Assembly (NCBI GenBank): GCA_017608235.1
Contig: JAFCGI010000008.1
Coordinates: forward strand, 1 to 50,999
DNA length: 50,999 nt
Direction: 5' to 3'
DNA from: Candidatus Pacearchaeota archaeon
Lineage (GTDB): Archaea > Nanobdellota > Nanobdellia > UBA10117 > JAFCGI01
Part shown: positions 30,904 through 38,670 of the stretch, piece after piece
How positions within the stretch are numbered: the stretch's first letter is position 1
Layout: every line of letters starts with the position of its first letter
The notes under the pieces: model-generated
Databases searched by the model: none
Seen by the model: the letters and a program-made list of their open reading frames with translations, nothing else
Told to the model about the DNA's origin: nothing
Program-made: the position numbers and the translations under genes

Positions 30904-31587
30904 TCAAACTGTTGCAGGATATTTTTTATAAAGTTTTGTGATTATTTCCCCGAGGGAACAAAGATCGGGTTTATCCCCCTGATTCCACATACTTATATAA
31001 TCCTTGAGAAGTTTTTTGTCTGATTTACTATTAATTAGGTTGTAAGCTTTATCTAAAATTTGATAACTGTCATCGGGAAGATTGATGTAATCATAGATTA
31101 AACGTCTGGCCGTAATTTCATTTTGTTCTGGTTGGGGATTATTGACTCGATCTATCATCTCGTTGATGAAATCATTTCTCCAAAAGTTACATTCTGAATC
31201 ATTGATTATTTTTAAGTATTCAAAGATATTTAACTCAGTTAATTCATCAGCTTTAATATTAGCAGTGACAGCGTCTTCAATCTCATTTACAATTTCGTTA
31301 AGAATGTCTTCATCTGTTTCATATCTTAGGGCCTCAAATAAGACTCTCATTGGATCAGTAATTATTTCTTTAAATTTGGTTAAAGAATAGAATTCATTAC
31401 TTTCTTGATCATCCATCCAATCTGCAACATTTAACATCCATTTTGCAATATTTCTTAATTTTTTTGGATTAAATGTATAACCTTTGGGAATACTTATTTC
31501 AACTGATTTAACGGTTTGTTTAAAGGCTTTAAATTGATAAGAAGTAAGGTATAGTCCATTCCTTGAGCTATTTTTTGGTTTTTTCAT
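30904..31587 (-). CDS. Hypothetical protein, 227 residues
   Basis: A mostly helical protein with a basic N-terminus (MKKPKNSSRNGLYLTSYQFKAFKQ) and a long acidic middle (EILFEAL-like stretches around YETDEDILNEIVNEIEDAV). TAGGAGG lies 5 bases before the ATG, and a conserved TTCCCTGTCCCGCAA element lies just upstream. I recognise no domain. Confidence 0.6.
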   Translation of the reverse strand: MKKPKNSSRNGLYLTSYQFKAFKQTVKSVEISIPKGYTFNPKKLRNIAKWMLNVADWMDDQESNEFYSLTKFKEIITDPMRVLFEALRYETDEDILNEIVNEIEDAVTANIKADELTELNIFEYLKIINDSECNFWRNDFINEMIDRVNNPQPEQNEITARRLIYDYINLPDDSYQILDKAYNLINSKSDKKLLKDYISMWNQGDKPDLCSLGEIITKLYKKYPATV

Positions 31588-31603
31588 GACAGCCTCCTAT
31601 TTT

Positions 31604-31618
31604 TTGCGGGACAGGGAA
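31604..31618 (-). promoter_or_regulatory. Conserved TTCCCTGTCCCGCAA element, copy 2
   Basis: A perfect copy on the minus strand, 17 bases before the ATG of the 227-residue gene and directly upstream of its AGGAGG. The gap around it is only 75 bases, which favours a role in expression of that gene. Confidence 0.5.
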
Positions 31619-31662
31619 TTCTTATTTATTTTTAGGGTCATCTTGTAATCTGATGTATTCTT

Positions 31663-31905
31663 TTAATTTTTTTCTCTTTCTTTTTTCTTATTTAATTCTA
31701 ATTCTTTTTTTATGAAATTATTTTTAATTTTTATTTTGTCTTCTTCATGTTTCCTGACAACTACACAATCACATAAATCATTGAAGGTTGTCGGGTCATT
31801 CGTAGACATCTTGATTAGCAGCAGTAATGCTGAGATGGGCGTGTCTCTATTAAAGGCAAAAGACATTTTATTTTTTAATTCGGTAATTCTTTTTTGAGGC
31901 ATCAT
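31663..31905 (-). CDS. Small charged hypothetical protein
   Basis: An 80-residue protein with AAAGGAG 7 bases before the ATG. The first half has ITELKNKMSFAFNRDTPISALLLLIKM, and the last third is almost pure Lys/Glu (NNFIKKELELNKKKEREKN), a likely charged helix. It separates the XPB/ClpB gene set from ANK block C. An open frame on the other strand here is a shadow. Function unknown. Confidence 0.5.
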   Translation of the reverse strand: MMPQKRITELKNKMSFAFNRDTPISALLLLIKMSTNDPTTFNDLCDCVVVRKHEEDKIKIKNNFIKKELELNKKKEREKN

Positions 31906-31922
31906 AGATAGACTCCTTTGAA

Positions 31923-32006
31923 TTATTTATAATAATTAATTTTTTTCAATACTTCTAAATTACTCTTTTCAACTTCTTCAAATATATTATCTCTAATGAT
32001 ACTAAT
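31923..32006 (-). pseudogene. ANK head remnant at the end of block C
   Basis: Translation gives IIRDNIFEEVEKSNLEVLKK and then NYYK and a stop. This is an ANK N-cap cut off before any repeat. The usual GGAGGATT lies upstream, but the ATG position is occupied by ATT/AGT. It marks a decayed or deleted last gene of block C. Confidence 0.7.
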
Positions 32007-32008
32007 AC

Positions 32009-32437
32009 TTAATCCTCCAGAATAAATTTAATTGATGTTGGGGTATTTATAATCTCAACTACTGCTTCATAAATATCTTTTATTTCTTTTTTATACCAAG
32101 GATACTTTTCTCTCAAGTCTTCTTTTGTTAAGCGGTCAAATTTAGCTAATTGATGAAGAGGAGTATTACCGTAATGATTTTTAACTTTATCCACAGATGG
32201 ATGATTTAATACTTCTTTGACTTTTTTATAAGCTAATGCATGAAGAGGAGTCTGACCATAATTATCTTTAACTTTATCGACGGATGGGTGATCTAATACT
32301 TCTTTGACTCCTTCTCTAGCTAAGTAATGAAGAGGAGTCCAACCGTCAGTACCTTTAACTTTATCAACTAGATCACTTTTTAATACTTCTAAATTACATC
32401 TTTTAGCTTCTTTAAAAATATTCTCTTTAGTAATCAT
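32009..32437 (-). CDS. ANK cassette protein, 3 repeats
   Basis: Repeats are WTPLHYLAREG, QTPLHALAYKK and NTPLHQLAKFD. The loop before the first repeat reads VKGTDG. Cap LREKYPWYKKEI, linker IYEAVVEIINTP, tail SIKFILED with GGAGG followed by the head remnant. Confidence 0.93.
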   Translation of the reverse strand: MITKENIFKEAKRCNLEVLKSDLVDKVKGTDGWTPLHYLAREGVKEVLDHPSVDKVKDNYGQTPLHALAYKKVKEVLNHPSVDKVKNHYGNTPLHQLAKFDRLTKEDLREKYPWYKKEIKDIYEAVVEIINTPTSIKFILED

Positions 32438-32438
32438 A

Positions 32439-32783
32439 TCAATCCTCCAGAATAAATTTAACTGATGTCGGGGTATTAATAATCTCTTCTATTGCTTCTT
32501 CGATATTCTTTATTTCTTTTTTATACCAAGGATACTTTTCTCTCAAGTCTTCTTTGGTTAATTGGCCAGCGTGAGCTAAGTCGTGCAGGGGAGTCTCCTC
32601 GTAACGATCTTTAACTTTGTCAACGGAAGGATGACTTAATACTTCTTTGACCCCATTATAAGCTAATGCATGAAGAGGAGTCTGACCATAATTATCTTTA
32701 ACTTTATCGACAAGATCATTTTTTAATACTTCTAAATTATTTTTTCTAGCTTCTTCAAAAATATTATCTTCAGTGATTCTCAT
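32439..32783 (-). CDS. ANK cassette protein, 2 repeats
   Basis: Repeats are QTPLHALAYNG and ETPLHDLAHAG. The N-cap has NNLEVLKNDLVDKV (Asn for Ser). The first repeat is close to the second of the downstream gene at 32009, suggesting exchange. Tail SVKFILED, 1 base before the next start. Confidence 0.93.
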   Translation of the reverse strand: MRITEDNIFEEARKNNLEVLKNDLVDKVKDNYGQTPLHALAYNGVKEVLSHPSVDKVKDRYEETPLHDLAHAGQLTKEDLREKYPWYKKEIKNIEEAIEEIINTPTSVKFILED

Positions 32784-32784
32784 A

Positions 32785-33129
32785 TCAATCCTCCAGAATA
32801 AATCTAATTGAGGTCGGGGTATTTACCATCTCATCAACTGCTTCTTTAATATCTTTTATTTCTTTTTTATACCAAGGAAAACGTTTCTTTAAATCTTCTT
32901 TAGTAAGGTAGCTATACAGAGCTAAGTAATGAAGAGGAGTCCAACCATCTTTATCTTTAACTTTATCCACAGATGGATGACTTAATATTTTTTTGACCCC
33001 ATACCTAGCTAATCTATGAAGAGGAGTCCAACCATTATCATTTTTAACTTGGTCAACAAAGTCACTCTTTAATATTTCTAAATAATTCTTCTTCTTAATT
33101 TCTTCCCAAATATTCTCTTTTGTGATCAT
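32785..33129 (-). CDS. ANK cassette protein, 2 repeats
   Basis: Repeats are WTPLHRLARYG and WTPLHYLALYS. The cap is KEDLKKRFPWYKKEI; the linker reads DEMVNTP where most have DEIVNTP. Tail SIRFILED. ATG 33129 follows the previous stop by 2 bases. Confidence 0.93.
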   Translation of the reverse strand: MITKENIWEEIKKKNYLEILKSDFVDQVKNDNGWTPLHRLARYGVKKILSHPSVDKVKDKDGWTPLHYLALYSYLTKEDLKKRFPWYKKEIKDIKEAVDEMVNTPTSIRFILED

Positions 33130-33131
33130 AA

Positions 33132-33599
33132 TTAATCCTCCAGAATAAATTGGATACTCTTTGGGGTATTTACAATTTCATCAACTGCTTCTTTAATATC
33201 TTTTATTTCTTTTTTATACCAAGGATACTTTTTTCTTAAACCATCATTATCTTTAACTTTATCAACTGATGGATGATTTAATACTTCTTTGACTTTTCTA
33301 TGAGCTAATGTATGAAGAGGAGTCCGACCATCATTATCTTTAACTTGATCTACGGAAGGATGATCTAATGTTTCTCGTACCCCATACCTAGCTAACCAAT
33401 GAAGAGGAGTCCAACCATCATTATCTTTAACTTTATCAACGGATGGATGACTTAATATTTCTATGACCCCTTTCCAAGCTAAGCAATGAAGAGGAGTCCA
33501 ATCATATTTATCTTTAACTTTATCTACAAGATCACTTCTCAATACTTCTAAATAATTCTTCTTCTCAATTTTATCAAAAATATTTTCTTTAGTAATCAT
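33132..33599 (-). CDS. ANK cassette protein, 3 repeats with a shortened C-cap
   Basis: Repeats are WTPLHCLAWKG, WTPLHWLARYG and RTPLHTLAHRK. After DKVKDNDG the sequence jumps to LRKKYPWYKKEI: an in-frame deletion has removed the final repeat's first helix and the LTKED segment. Whether this cap still folds is unclear. Tail SIQFILED. Confidence 0.92.
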   Translation of the reverse strand: MITKENIFDKIEKKNYLEVLRSDLVDKVKDKYDWTPLHCLAWKGVIEILSHPSVDKVKDNDGWTPLHWLARYGVRETLDHPSVDQVKDNDGRTPLHTLAHRKVKEVLNHPSVDKVKDNDGLRKKYPWYKKEIKDIKEAVDEIVNTPKSIQFILED

Positions 33600-33602
33600 G
33601 TC

Positions 33603-33618
33603 AATCCTCCAGAATAGA
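33603..33618 (-). promoter_or_regulatory. ANK-type ribosome-site element in a non-coding setting
   Basis: TCTATTCTGGAGGATT lies after the stop of the non-ankyrin gene at 33621 and 4-5 bases before the ATG at 33599. Here no FILED tail is encoded, so the element is kept as a ribosome site alone. Confidence 0.7.
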
Positions 33619-33620
33619 TA

Positions 33621-33992
33621 TCACACTTCTTCTACTTCTTCCAAATAAAGTTTTGAGTCAGCGTCACCGTCACATAAAAAATAATCCATACGGTTTACAA
33701 AATGTATTTCATTAGCAATACAAGTAGCTACACTCAATCTCTCATCATCATCATCATACTCTTCTAAATCAGAAGCATCCAAATCCGTAGCTATATGGTA
33801 TCTTTTACTTTCAGCACCTTTTATAAATTGAATCGATTGAGTATTCAATTTGCTAACAAATTCCTTTAATTCTTGTAAACGACTGGTGCAGATTCTGTTG
33901 TCATTGTCATTCTTAAAACCCAACTTCTCTAATCCATCGGCATCTACTATGCCAACTTTTTCAGCAAATTCATAATAGTCTGTGTATAGCAT
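33621..33992 (-). CDS. Acidic hypothetical protein with internal SIQFI motif
   Basis: A 123-residue acidic protein of unknown function inserted in the ANK array. An N-terminal stretch (YTDYYEFAEKVGIVDADGLEKLGF) precedes NTQSIQFIKGAESKRYH, an internal match to the tail pattern, then an Asp/Glu-rich part (DLEEYDDDDERLS). GAGGAG before the ATG comes from the last codons (EE) of the preceding gene. Confidence 0.6.
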   Translation of the reverse strand: MLYTDYYEFAEKVGIVDADGLEKLGFKNDNDNRICTSRLQELKEFVSKLNTQSIQFIKGAESKRYHIATDLDASDLEEYDDDDERLSVATCIANEIHFVNRMDYFLCDGDADSKLYLEEVEEV

Positions 33993-33994
33993 AG

Positions 33995-34213
33995 CTACTC
34001 CTCGGTGATAAAGTTGATTGATTGCAGTGTTGTTAAAGAATGGTATAACTGATAAGCTTCGTCAAGATCTATGCAGTCCGTGTTTCTCTTTATAATCTCT
34101 CCTGTTTTATCATAGGTGATGATGTTGTAAACAAAGCTTCCATCTGATAAATCTTCTTCTTCAATGCCGAATTGTTTATTTCTTTCAATTATCTTGTAAT
34201 TTGTTAAGGCCAT
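33995..34213 (-). CDS. Small hypothetical protein with ANK-type tail
   Basis: The start is ATG 34213 (MALTNYKIIERNKQ), with AGGAAAGGAAG upstream; a longer frame to 34258 would cover the conserved TTCCCTGTC element and the ribosome site. The 72-residue product ends TLQSINFITEE. Its EE codons, GAGGAG, form the ribosome site of the next gene, the same arrangement as in ANK genes but with different bases. Function unknown. Confidence 0.6.
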   Translation of the reverse strand: MALTNYKIIERNKQFGIEEEDLSDGSFVYNIITYDKTGEIIKRNTDCIDLDEAYQLYHSLTTLQSINFITEE

Positions 34214-34228
34214 AGTGAACTTCCTTTC

Positions 34229-34243
34229 CTGAGAGACAGGGAA
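34229..34243 (-). promoter_or_regulatory. Conserved TTCCCTGTC element, copy 3 (diverged)
   Basis: On the minus strand it reads TTCCCTGTCTCTCAG, differing from the other copies only in its second half. It lies just upstream of the ribosome site of the 72-residue gene, in a 32-base gap. Confidence 0.4.
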
Positions 34244-34245
34244 TT

Positions 34246-34479
34246 TTAATCTATCCATTCCACACAGACTGATTTAGTTACATTACAAACCACATAAGTC
34301 ATTCCTAAAGAATAAAAACGATCCCCAGTTCTTATTTTTGATAAAACTATTGAAGGAAGATAACCTATTAAATAGGGTATTTCACTTCTATGCAATACTT
34401 GTATATGGTTCACGCTTTCAGGTATAATTCCTTTAAAATGTCTGGTGCCAGATGAGTCTTCTCTTATGATGTAGTCCAT
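34246..34479 (-). CDS. Hypothetical protein in the ANK array
   Basis: A 77-residue protein with visible strands (YIIREDSSGTRHFKGIIPES, SIVLSKIRTGDRFYSLGMTYV) and no domain I recognise. The ribosome site is GGAATAG, a decayed form of the ANK element that also gives the ANK gene upstream its stop. It is one of three non-ankyrin genes in this gap of block C. Confidence 0.55.
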   Translation of the reverse strand: MDYIIREDSSGTRHFKGIIPESVNHIQVLHRSEIPYLIGYLPSIVLSKIRTGDRFYSLGMTYVVCNVTKSVCVEWID

Positions 34480-34482
34480 AAT

Positions 34483-34824
34483 CTATTCCAGAATAAATCT
34501 AACTGAGGTCGGGGTATTTACAATTTCATCAACTGCTTCTTCAATATTCGTTATTTCTTTTTTATACCAAGGAAAACGTTCTCTTAAATTTTCTTCGGTG
34601 ATGATGTCAGCACTAGCTAAGTAATGAAGAGGAGTATCACCGTCATGATCTTTAACTTTATCAACAGATGGATGGTGTATTATTTCTTTGACTCCTTTCC
34701 AAGCTAACCAATGTAGAGGAGTCCAACCCTCATGATCTTTAACTTTATCAACTAGATTACTTTTTAATACTTCTAAATAATTCTTCTTCTCAATTTCTTC
34801 GAAAATATTATCTTTAGTAATCAT
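34483..34824 (-). CDS. ANK cassette protein, 2 repeats, tail one residue short
   Basis: Repeats are WTPLHWLAWKG and DTPLHYLASAD; EIIHHPSVD in the first is shared with the gene at 36226. The cap is EENLRERFPW. The tail stops after SVRFILE because GGAGGATT has become GGAATAGA, which creates TAG and weakens the ribosome site. Confidence 0.9.
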   Translation of the reverse strand: MITKDNIFEEIEKKNYLEVLKSNLVDKVKDHEGWTPLHWLAWKGVKEIIHHPSVDKVKDHDGDTPLHYLASADIITEENLRERFPWYKKEITNIEEAVDEIVNTPTSVRFILE

Positions 34825-34825
34825 G

Positions 34826-34841
34826 AATCCTCCAGAATAAA
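34826..34841 (-). promoter_or_regulatory. ANK-type ribosome-site element in a non-coding setting
   Basis: TTTATTCTGGAGGATT lies between the stop of the small protein gene at 34855 and the ATG at 34824. The same arrangement occurs in block A at 957-972, next to the paralogue. Confidence 0.75.
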
Positions 34842-34854
34842 CTTAATTTGATTT

Positions 34855-35061
34855 TTATCTTTTCATCGCTTCGGCCAGTGCTTCCATGAACTTAATATTT
34901 TTGTTGTTATATAATTCTTTGGTTAAGTCGATTACCCTAGCAGTATCTTTGTTTTCATGTACTATGTTTAATAACCTTAGACATTCTTTTTTAGAAATAG
35001 GTTCTAACTCAAAGCATTGATCAAAGAACCATTTCATGTGTTTTGTTATTTTTAAATCCAT
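34855..35061 (-). CDS. Small conserved protein, paralogue of the gene at 737
   Basis: This 68-residue protein (MDLKITKHMKWFFDQC, LEPISKKECLRLLNI, LTKELYNNKNIKFMEAL) is about three-quarters identical to the product at 737. The upstream gap (TTTAAAGGAG before the ATG) and the preceding FILDD codons are also shared. Both copies sit within ANK arrays on opposite strands. Function unknown; two retained copies suggest it matters to the array. Confidence 0.8.
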   Translation of the reverse strand: MDLKITKHMKWFFDQCFELEPISKKECLRLLNIVHENKDTARVIDLTKELYNNKNIKFMEALAEAMKR

Positions 35062-35092
35062 ACGTTTCTCCTTTAAATAAAGTTAATCATCC

Positions 35093-35528
35093 AGAATAAA
35101 TTGGATACTCTTTGGGGTATTTACAATCTCTTTTACTGCTTCTTCTAAATCTTTTATTTCTTTTTTATACCAAGGATATTTTATTCTCAAGTCTTCTTCT
35201 GTTTCAAGTCTTCTTCTGTTAAGCGGCCAAATTTAGCTAAGCAATGAAGAGGAGTCCTCCCACTATTATCTTTAACTTTATCAACTGATGAATGGGAAAG
35301 AACATCTTTGATCCCGTTCCAAGCTAAGAAATGAAGATGAGTATTATTATTGTTGTCTTTAACTTTATCAACAGATGGATGCTTTAATACTTTTTTGACT
35401 CTTTTTTTAGCTAAGATATGAAGAGGAGTTTCACCATAATTATCTTGAAATTTATCAACAAGATCGCTTTTGAGTACTTCTAAATTACTTTTCCTAGTTT
35501 CATCCCAGATATTCTCTTTAGTTATCAT
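35093..35528 (-). pseudogene. ANK cassette gene frameshifted by a 17-bp tandem duplication
   Basis: The start is ATG 35528. Three repeats follow (ETPLHILAKKR, NTHLHFLAWNG with His for Pro, RTPLHCLAKFG). In the C-cap, ACAGAAGAAGACTTGA occurs twice in tandem, shifting the frame and giving LKQKKT and a stop at 35187. The original frame resumes as KYPWYKKEIKDLEEAV with the tail SIQFILDD to 35093. Recent, as the rest is intact. Confidence 0.85.
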
Positions 35529-35529
35529 A

Positions 35530-35880
35530 TCAATCCTCCAGAATAAATTTAATACTTTTTGGGGTATTAACAATCTCATCAATTGCTTTATAAACACTCC
35601 TTATTTCTTTTTTATACCAAGGATACTTTTTTCTCAAATCTTCTATGGTGATGTAGCCCCAATAAGCTAAGAAATGAAGAGGAGTATCTCCAAGATCATT
35701 TCTAACTTTATCGACAGATGGATGACTTAATACTTCTTTGACCCCACGCCTAGCTAAGAGATGTAGCGGAGTCCAATCATATTTATCTTTAACTTTATCT
35801 TTATCTACAAGATCACTTTTCAATACTTCTAAATAATTCTTCTTCTCAATTTCATCAAAAATATTATCTTCAGTGATCAT
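35530..35880 (-). CDS. ANK cassette protein, 2 repeats
   Basis: The loop before the first repeat is DKDKVKDKYD, two residues longer than usual (6-bp duplication). Repeats are WTPLHLLARRG and DTPLHFLAYWG. The linker is RSVYKAIDEIVNTP. Tail SIKFILED; 1 base to the next start. Confidence 0.92.
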   Translation of the reverse strand: MITEDNIFDEIEKKNYLEVLKSDLVDKDKVKDKYDWTPLHLLARRGVKEVLSHPSVDKVRNDLGDTPLHFLAYWGYITIEDLRKKYPWYKKEIRSVYKAIDEIVNTPKSIKFILED

Positions 35881-36224
35881 GAATCCTCCAAAATAAATCT
35901 AACTGAATCCGGGGTATTTACAATTTCATCAACTGCTTTTTCGATATTCCTTATTTCTTTTTTGTACCAAGGAAAACGTTTCTTTAAATCTTCTCTGTTT
36001 AAGTAACCACAATGAACTAAGAGATGAAGAGGAGTCTCTCCAAGATCATCTTTAACTTTATCAATGGATGGATGACTTAATACTTCTTTGATCCCGTACC
36101 AAGCGAAGTAATGAAGAGGAGTCCAATTATATTTATCTTGAAATTTATCCACAAGATCGCTTTTGAGTACTTCTAAATTAGATTGTCTAGCTTCATCAAT
36201 TATATTCTCTTTAGTGATTTTCAT
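35877..36224 (-). CDS. ANK cassette protein, 2 repeats
   Basis: Repeats are WTPLHYFAWYG and ETPLHLLVHCG. The cap, NREDLKKRFPWYKKEIRNIE, is nearly the same as in the gene at 37804. The loop reads DKFQDKYN instead of DKVKD. The tail is SVRFILEDS; the Leu codon is TTG (TTTTGGAGG), so the FILED residues are kept while the DNA changes. Confidence 0.92.
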   Translation of the reverse strand: MKITKENIIDEARQSNLEVLKSDLVDKFQDKYNWTPLHYFAWYGIKEVLSHPSIDKVKDDLGETPLHLLVHCGYLNREDLKKRFPWYKKEIRNIEKAVDEIVNTPDSVRFILEDS

Positions 36225-36225
36225 G

Positions 36226-36660
36226 TCAATCCTCCAGAATAAATTTAATTGAATCCGGGGTATCTACAATCTCTTCTACTGCATCTTCTAAATCTTTTAT
36301 TTCTTTTTTATACCAAGGAAAACGTTCCTTTAAATCTTCTTTTGTTAATTGGCCCCAATAAGCTAAGCCATGAAGAGGAGTCCAACCATATGTATTCTTA
36401 ACTTTATCCACAGATGGATGGTGAAGTATATCTTTGACCCCATACTGAGCTAAGCAATGAAGAGGAGTCGCACCATTATTATCTTTAACTTTATCAACAG
36501 ATGGATGGTGTATTATTTCTTTGACTTCTTTCCAAGCTAACCAATGTAGAGGAGTCTCTCCGTATTTATCTTTAACTTTATCAACAAGATCGCTGTTTAA
36601 TACTTTTAAATAATTCTTCTTTCTAATTTCATCCCAAATATTCTCTTCAGTAATTCTCAT
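36226..36660 (-). CDS. ANK cassette protein, 3 repeats
   Basis: Repeats are ETPLHWLAWKE, ATPLHCLAQYG and WTPLHGLAYWG. EIIHHPSVD and DILHHPSVD recur, so the second repeat may derive from the first. The cap is LKERFPW. The linker reads EEIVDTP. Tail SIKFILED. Confidence 0.93.
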   Translation of the reverse strand: MRITEENIWDEIRKKNYLKVLNSDLVDKVKDKYGETPLHWLAWKEVKEIIHHPSVDKVKDNNGATPLHCLAQYGVKDILHHPSVDKVKNTYGWTPLHGLAYWGQLTKEDLKERFPWYKKEIKDLEDAVEEIVDTPDSIKFILED

Positions 36661-36661
36661 A

Positions 36662-37021
36662 TCAATCCTCCAGAATAAATCTAATTGAATCCGGGGTATT
36701 TACAATCTCAGTTATTGCTTCTTCTAAATCTTTTATTTCTTTTTTGTACCAAGGAAAACGTTTTCTTAAATCTTCTTTTGTTAAGTGGCCTTTATAAGCT
36801 AATGTATGAAGAGGAGTCTGACCATAGTTAGTTTTAACTAGATCAACAGATGGATGATCTAATACATCTTTAACCCCTTTCCAAGCTAACCAGTGAAGAG
36901 GAGTCCAACCATATTTATCTTTATCTTTATCTTTAACTTTATCTACAAGATCACTTCTCAATACTTCTAAATAATTCTTCTTCTCAATTTCATCAAAAAT
37001 ATTATCTTTAGTGAGTATCAT
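36662..37021 (-). CDS. ANK cassette protein, 2 repeats
   Basis: The start is ATG 37021 (MILTKDNIFDEIEKKN); the longer upstream frame is a shadow of the previous tail. The loop is DKVKDKDKDKYG, a run of 6-bp duplications. Repeats are WTPLHWLAWKG and QTPLHTLAYKG. The cap is LRKRFPW. Tail SIRFILED. Confidence 0.92.
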   Translation of the reverse strand: MILTKDNIFDEIEKKNYLEVLRSDLVDKVKDKDKDKYGWTPLHWLAWKGVKDVLDHPSVDLVKTNYGQTPLHTLAYKGHLTKEDLRKRFPWYKKEIKDLEEAITEIVNTPDSIRFILED

Positions 37022-37022
37022 A

Positions 37023-37367
37023 TCAATCCTCCAAAATAAATCTAATTGAGGTCGGGGTATTAACAATCTCTTCTACTGCTTTATAAACACTCCTTATTTC
37101 TTTTTTGTACCAAGGATACTTTTTTCTTAAATCTTCTTTAGTTAAACAATTTTTATGAGCTAATACATAAAGAGGAGTATCCCCGTATTTATTTTTAACT
37201 TTATCAACAGATGGATGATCAAATACTTTTTTGACCCCGTCCCAAGCTAATCTATGGAGAGGAGTACAATCATATTTATCTTTAACTTTATCTACAAGAT
37301 CACTTTTCAATATTTCTAAATAATTTCCTTTAGCAATTTCATCAAAAATATTCTCTCTAGTAATCAT
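37023..37367 (-). CDS. ANK cassette protein, 2 repeats
   Basis: The head is MITRENIFDEIAKGNYLEIL. Repeats are CTPLHRLAWDG (Cys at the usual Trp position) and DTPLYVLAHKN. The linker is RSVYKAVEEIVNTP. The tail is SIRFILED with TTTTGGAGG codons. Confidence 0.92.
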   Translation of the reverse strand: MITRENIFDEIAKGNYLEILKSDLVDKVKDKYDCTPLHRLAWDGVKKVFDHPSVDKVKNKYGDTPLYVLAHKNCLTKEDLRKKYPWYKKEIRSVYKAVEEIVNTPTSIRFILED

Positions 37368-37801
37368 GAATCCTCCAAAATAAATCTAACTGAATCCGGG
37401 GTATTCTCAATCTCTTCTACTGCTTTTAAAATATCTTTTATTTCTTTTTTATACCAAGGATACTTATTTCTTAAATCTTCTCTGTTTAAGTAACCACAAA
37501 GAACGAAGTGATGAAGAGGAGTCTCTCCAAGATTATCTTTCACTTGATCAACGGATGTATGATTCAATACTTCTTTGACCCCATACCTAGCTAATCTATG
37601 GAGAGGAGTATAACCGAAATTATCTTTAACTTTATCTACAGATGGATGACTTAATATTTCTTTGACCCCATACCTAGCTAATCTATGGAGAGGAGTCCAA
37701 TTATATATATTTATAACTTTATCTACAAGATCACTTCTCAATACTTCTAAATAATTCTTCTTCTCAATTTCATCCCAAATATTCTCTTTAGTGATTCTCA
37801 T
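37364..37801 (-). CDS. ANK cassette protein, 3 repeats
   Basis: The loop reads DKVINIYN in place of DKVKDNYG. Repeats are WTPLHRLARYG, YTPLHRLARYG and ETPLHHFVLCG. The first two are near-identical over HRLARYGVKE, a recent duplication. The cap is NREDLRNKYPW. Tail SVRFILEDS overlaps the next ATG. Confidence 0.93.
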   Translation of the reverse strand: MRITKENIWDEIEKKNYLEVLRSDLVDKVINIYNWTPLHRLARYGVKEILSHPSVDKVKDNFGYTPLHRLARYGVKEVLNHTSVDQVKDNLGETPLHHFVLCGYLNREDLRNKYPWYKKEIKDILKAVEEIENTPDSVRFILEDS

Positions 37802-37803
37802 AA

Positions 37804-38235
37804 TTAATCCTCCAGAATAAATCTAACTGAGGTTGGGGTATTTACAATTTCATCAACTGCTTTTTCGATATTCCTTATTTCTTTTTTGTACCAAGGAAAA
37901 TGTTTCTTTAAATCTTCTCTGTTTAAGTAACCACAATGAACTAAGTGATGAAGAGGAGTCATACTATAATTATCTTTAACTTTATCGATAGATGGATGAT
38001 CTAATACATCTTGGTCCCCAGTCCAAGCTAAGAAATGAAGAGGAGTGTAGCCGTCATTATTTTTAACTATATCCACAGATGGATGACTTAATACCTCTTT
38101 GACCCCTTTATAAGCTAAGAGATGAAGAGGAGTCTGATCATGCTGGTTTTTAACTTTATCAACTAGATCACTTCTTAATACTTCTAAATAATTCTTCTTT
38201 CTAATTTCTTCAAAAATATTCTTTTCAGTAATCAT
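37804..38235 (-). CDS. ANK cassette protein, 3 repeats
   Basis: The start is ATG 38235. Repeats are QTPLHLLAYKG, YTPLHFLAWTG (followed by the odd DQDVLDHPSID) and MTPLHHLVHCG. From HCGYLNREDLKK to NIEKAVDEIVNTP it parallels the gene at 35877; the cap here is KKHFPW. Tail SVRFILED. Confidence 0.92.
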   Translation of the reverse strand: MITEKNIFEEIRKKNYLEVLRSDLVDKVKNQHDQTPLHLLAYKGVKEVLSHPSVDIVKNNDGYTPLHFLAWTGDQDVLDHPSIDKVKDNYSMTPLHHLVHCGYLNREDLKKHFPWYKKEIRNIEKAVDEIVNTPTSVRFILED

Positions 38236-38236
38236 G

Positions 38237-38668
38237 TCAATCCTCCAGAATAAATTTAATTGAGGTCGGGGTATTCTCAATCTCATTCACTGCTTTTAAA
38301 ATATTCGTTATTTCTTTTTTGTACCAAGGAAAACGTTTCTTTAAGTCTTCTTGAGTTAAACAATTTTTATGAGCTAAGAGATGAAGAGGAGTGTAGCCAT
38401 CGTTGTTTTTAACTTTATCGACGGAAGGATGACTTAATACTTCTTTGACACCATGATAAGCTAGTTCATGAAGAGGAGTCCAACCATAATAATCTTTAAC
38501 TTTATCGACAGATGGATGCTTTAATATTTCCTTTACCCCATACCTAGCTAAGATATGAAGAGGAGTCCAATCAGATTTATCTTGAAATTTATCCACAAGA
38601 TCGCTTTTGAGTACTTCTAAATTATATTGTCTAGCTTCATCAATTATATTCTCTTTAGTGATTCTCAT
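38237..38668 (-). CDS. ANK cassette protein, 3 repeats
   Basis: The head MRITKENIIDEARQYN and the loop DKFQDKSD parallel the gene at 35877. Repeats are WTPLHILARYG, WTPLHELAYHG and YTPLHLLAHKN. The cap is QEDLKKRFPW. Tail SIKFILED. Confidence 0.93.
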   Translation of the reverse strand: MRITKENIIDEARQYNLEVLKSDLVDKFQDKSDWTPLHILARYGVKEILKHPSVDKVKDYYGWTPLHELAYHGVKEVLSHPSVDKVKNNDGYTPLHLLAHKNCLTQEDLKKRFPWYKKEITNILKAVNEIENTPTSIKFILED

Positions 38669-38670
38669 AA

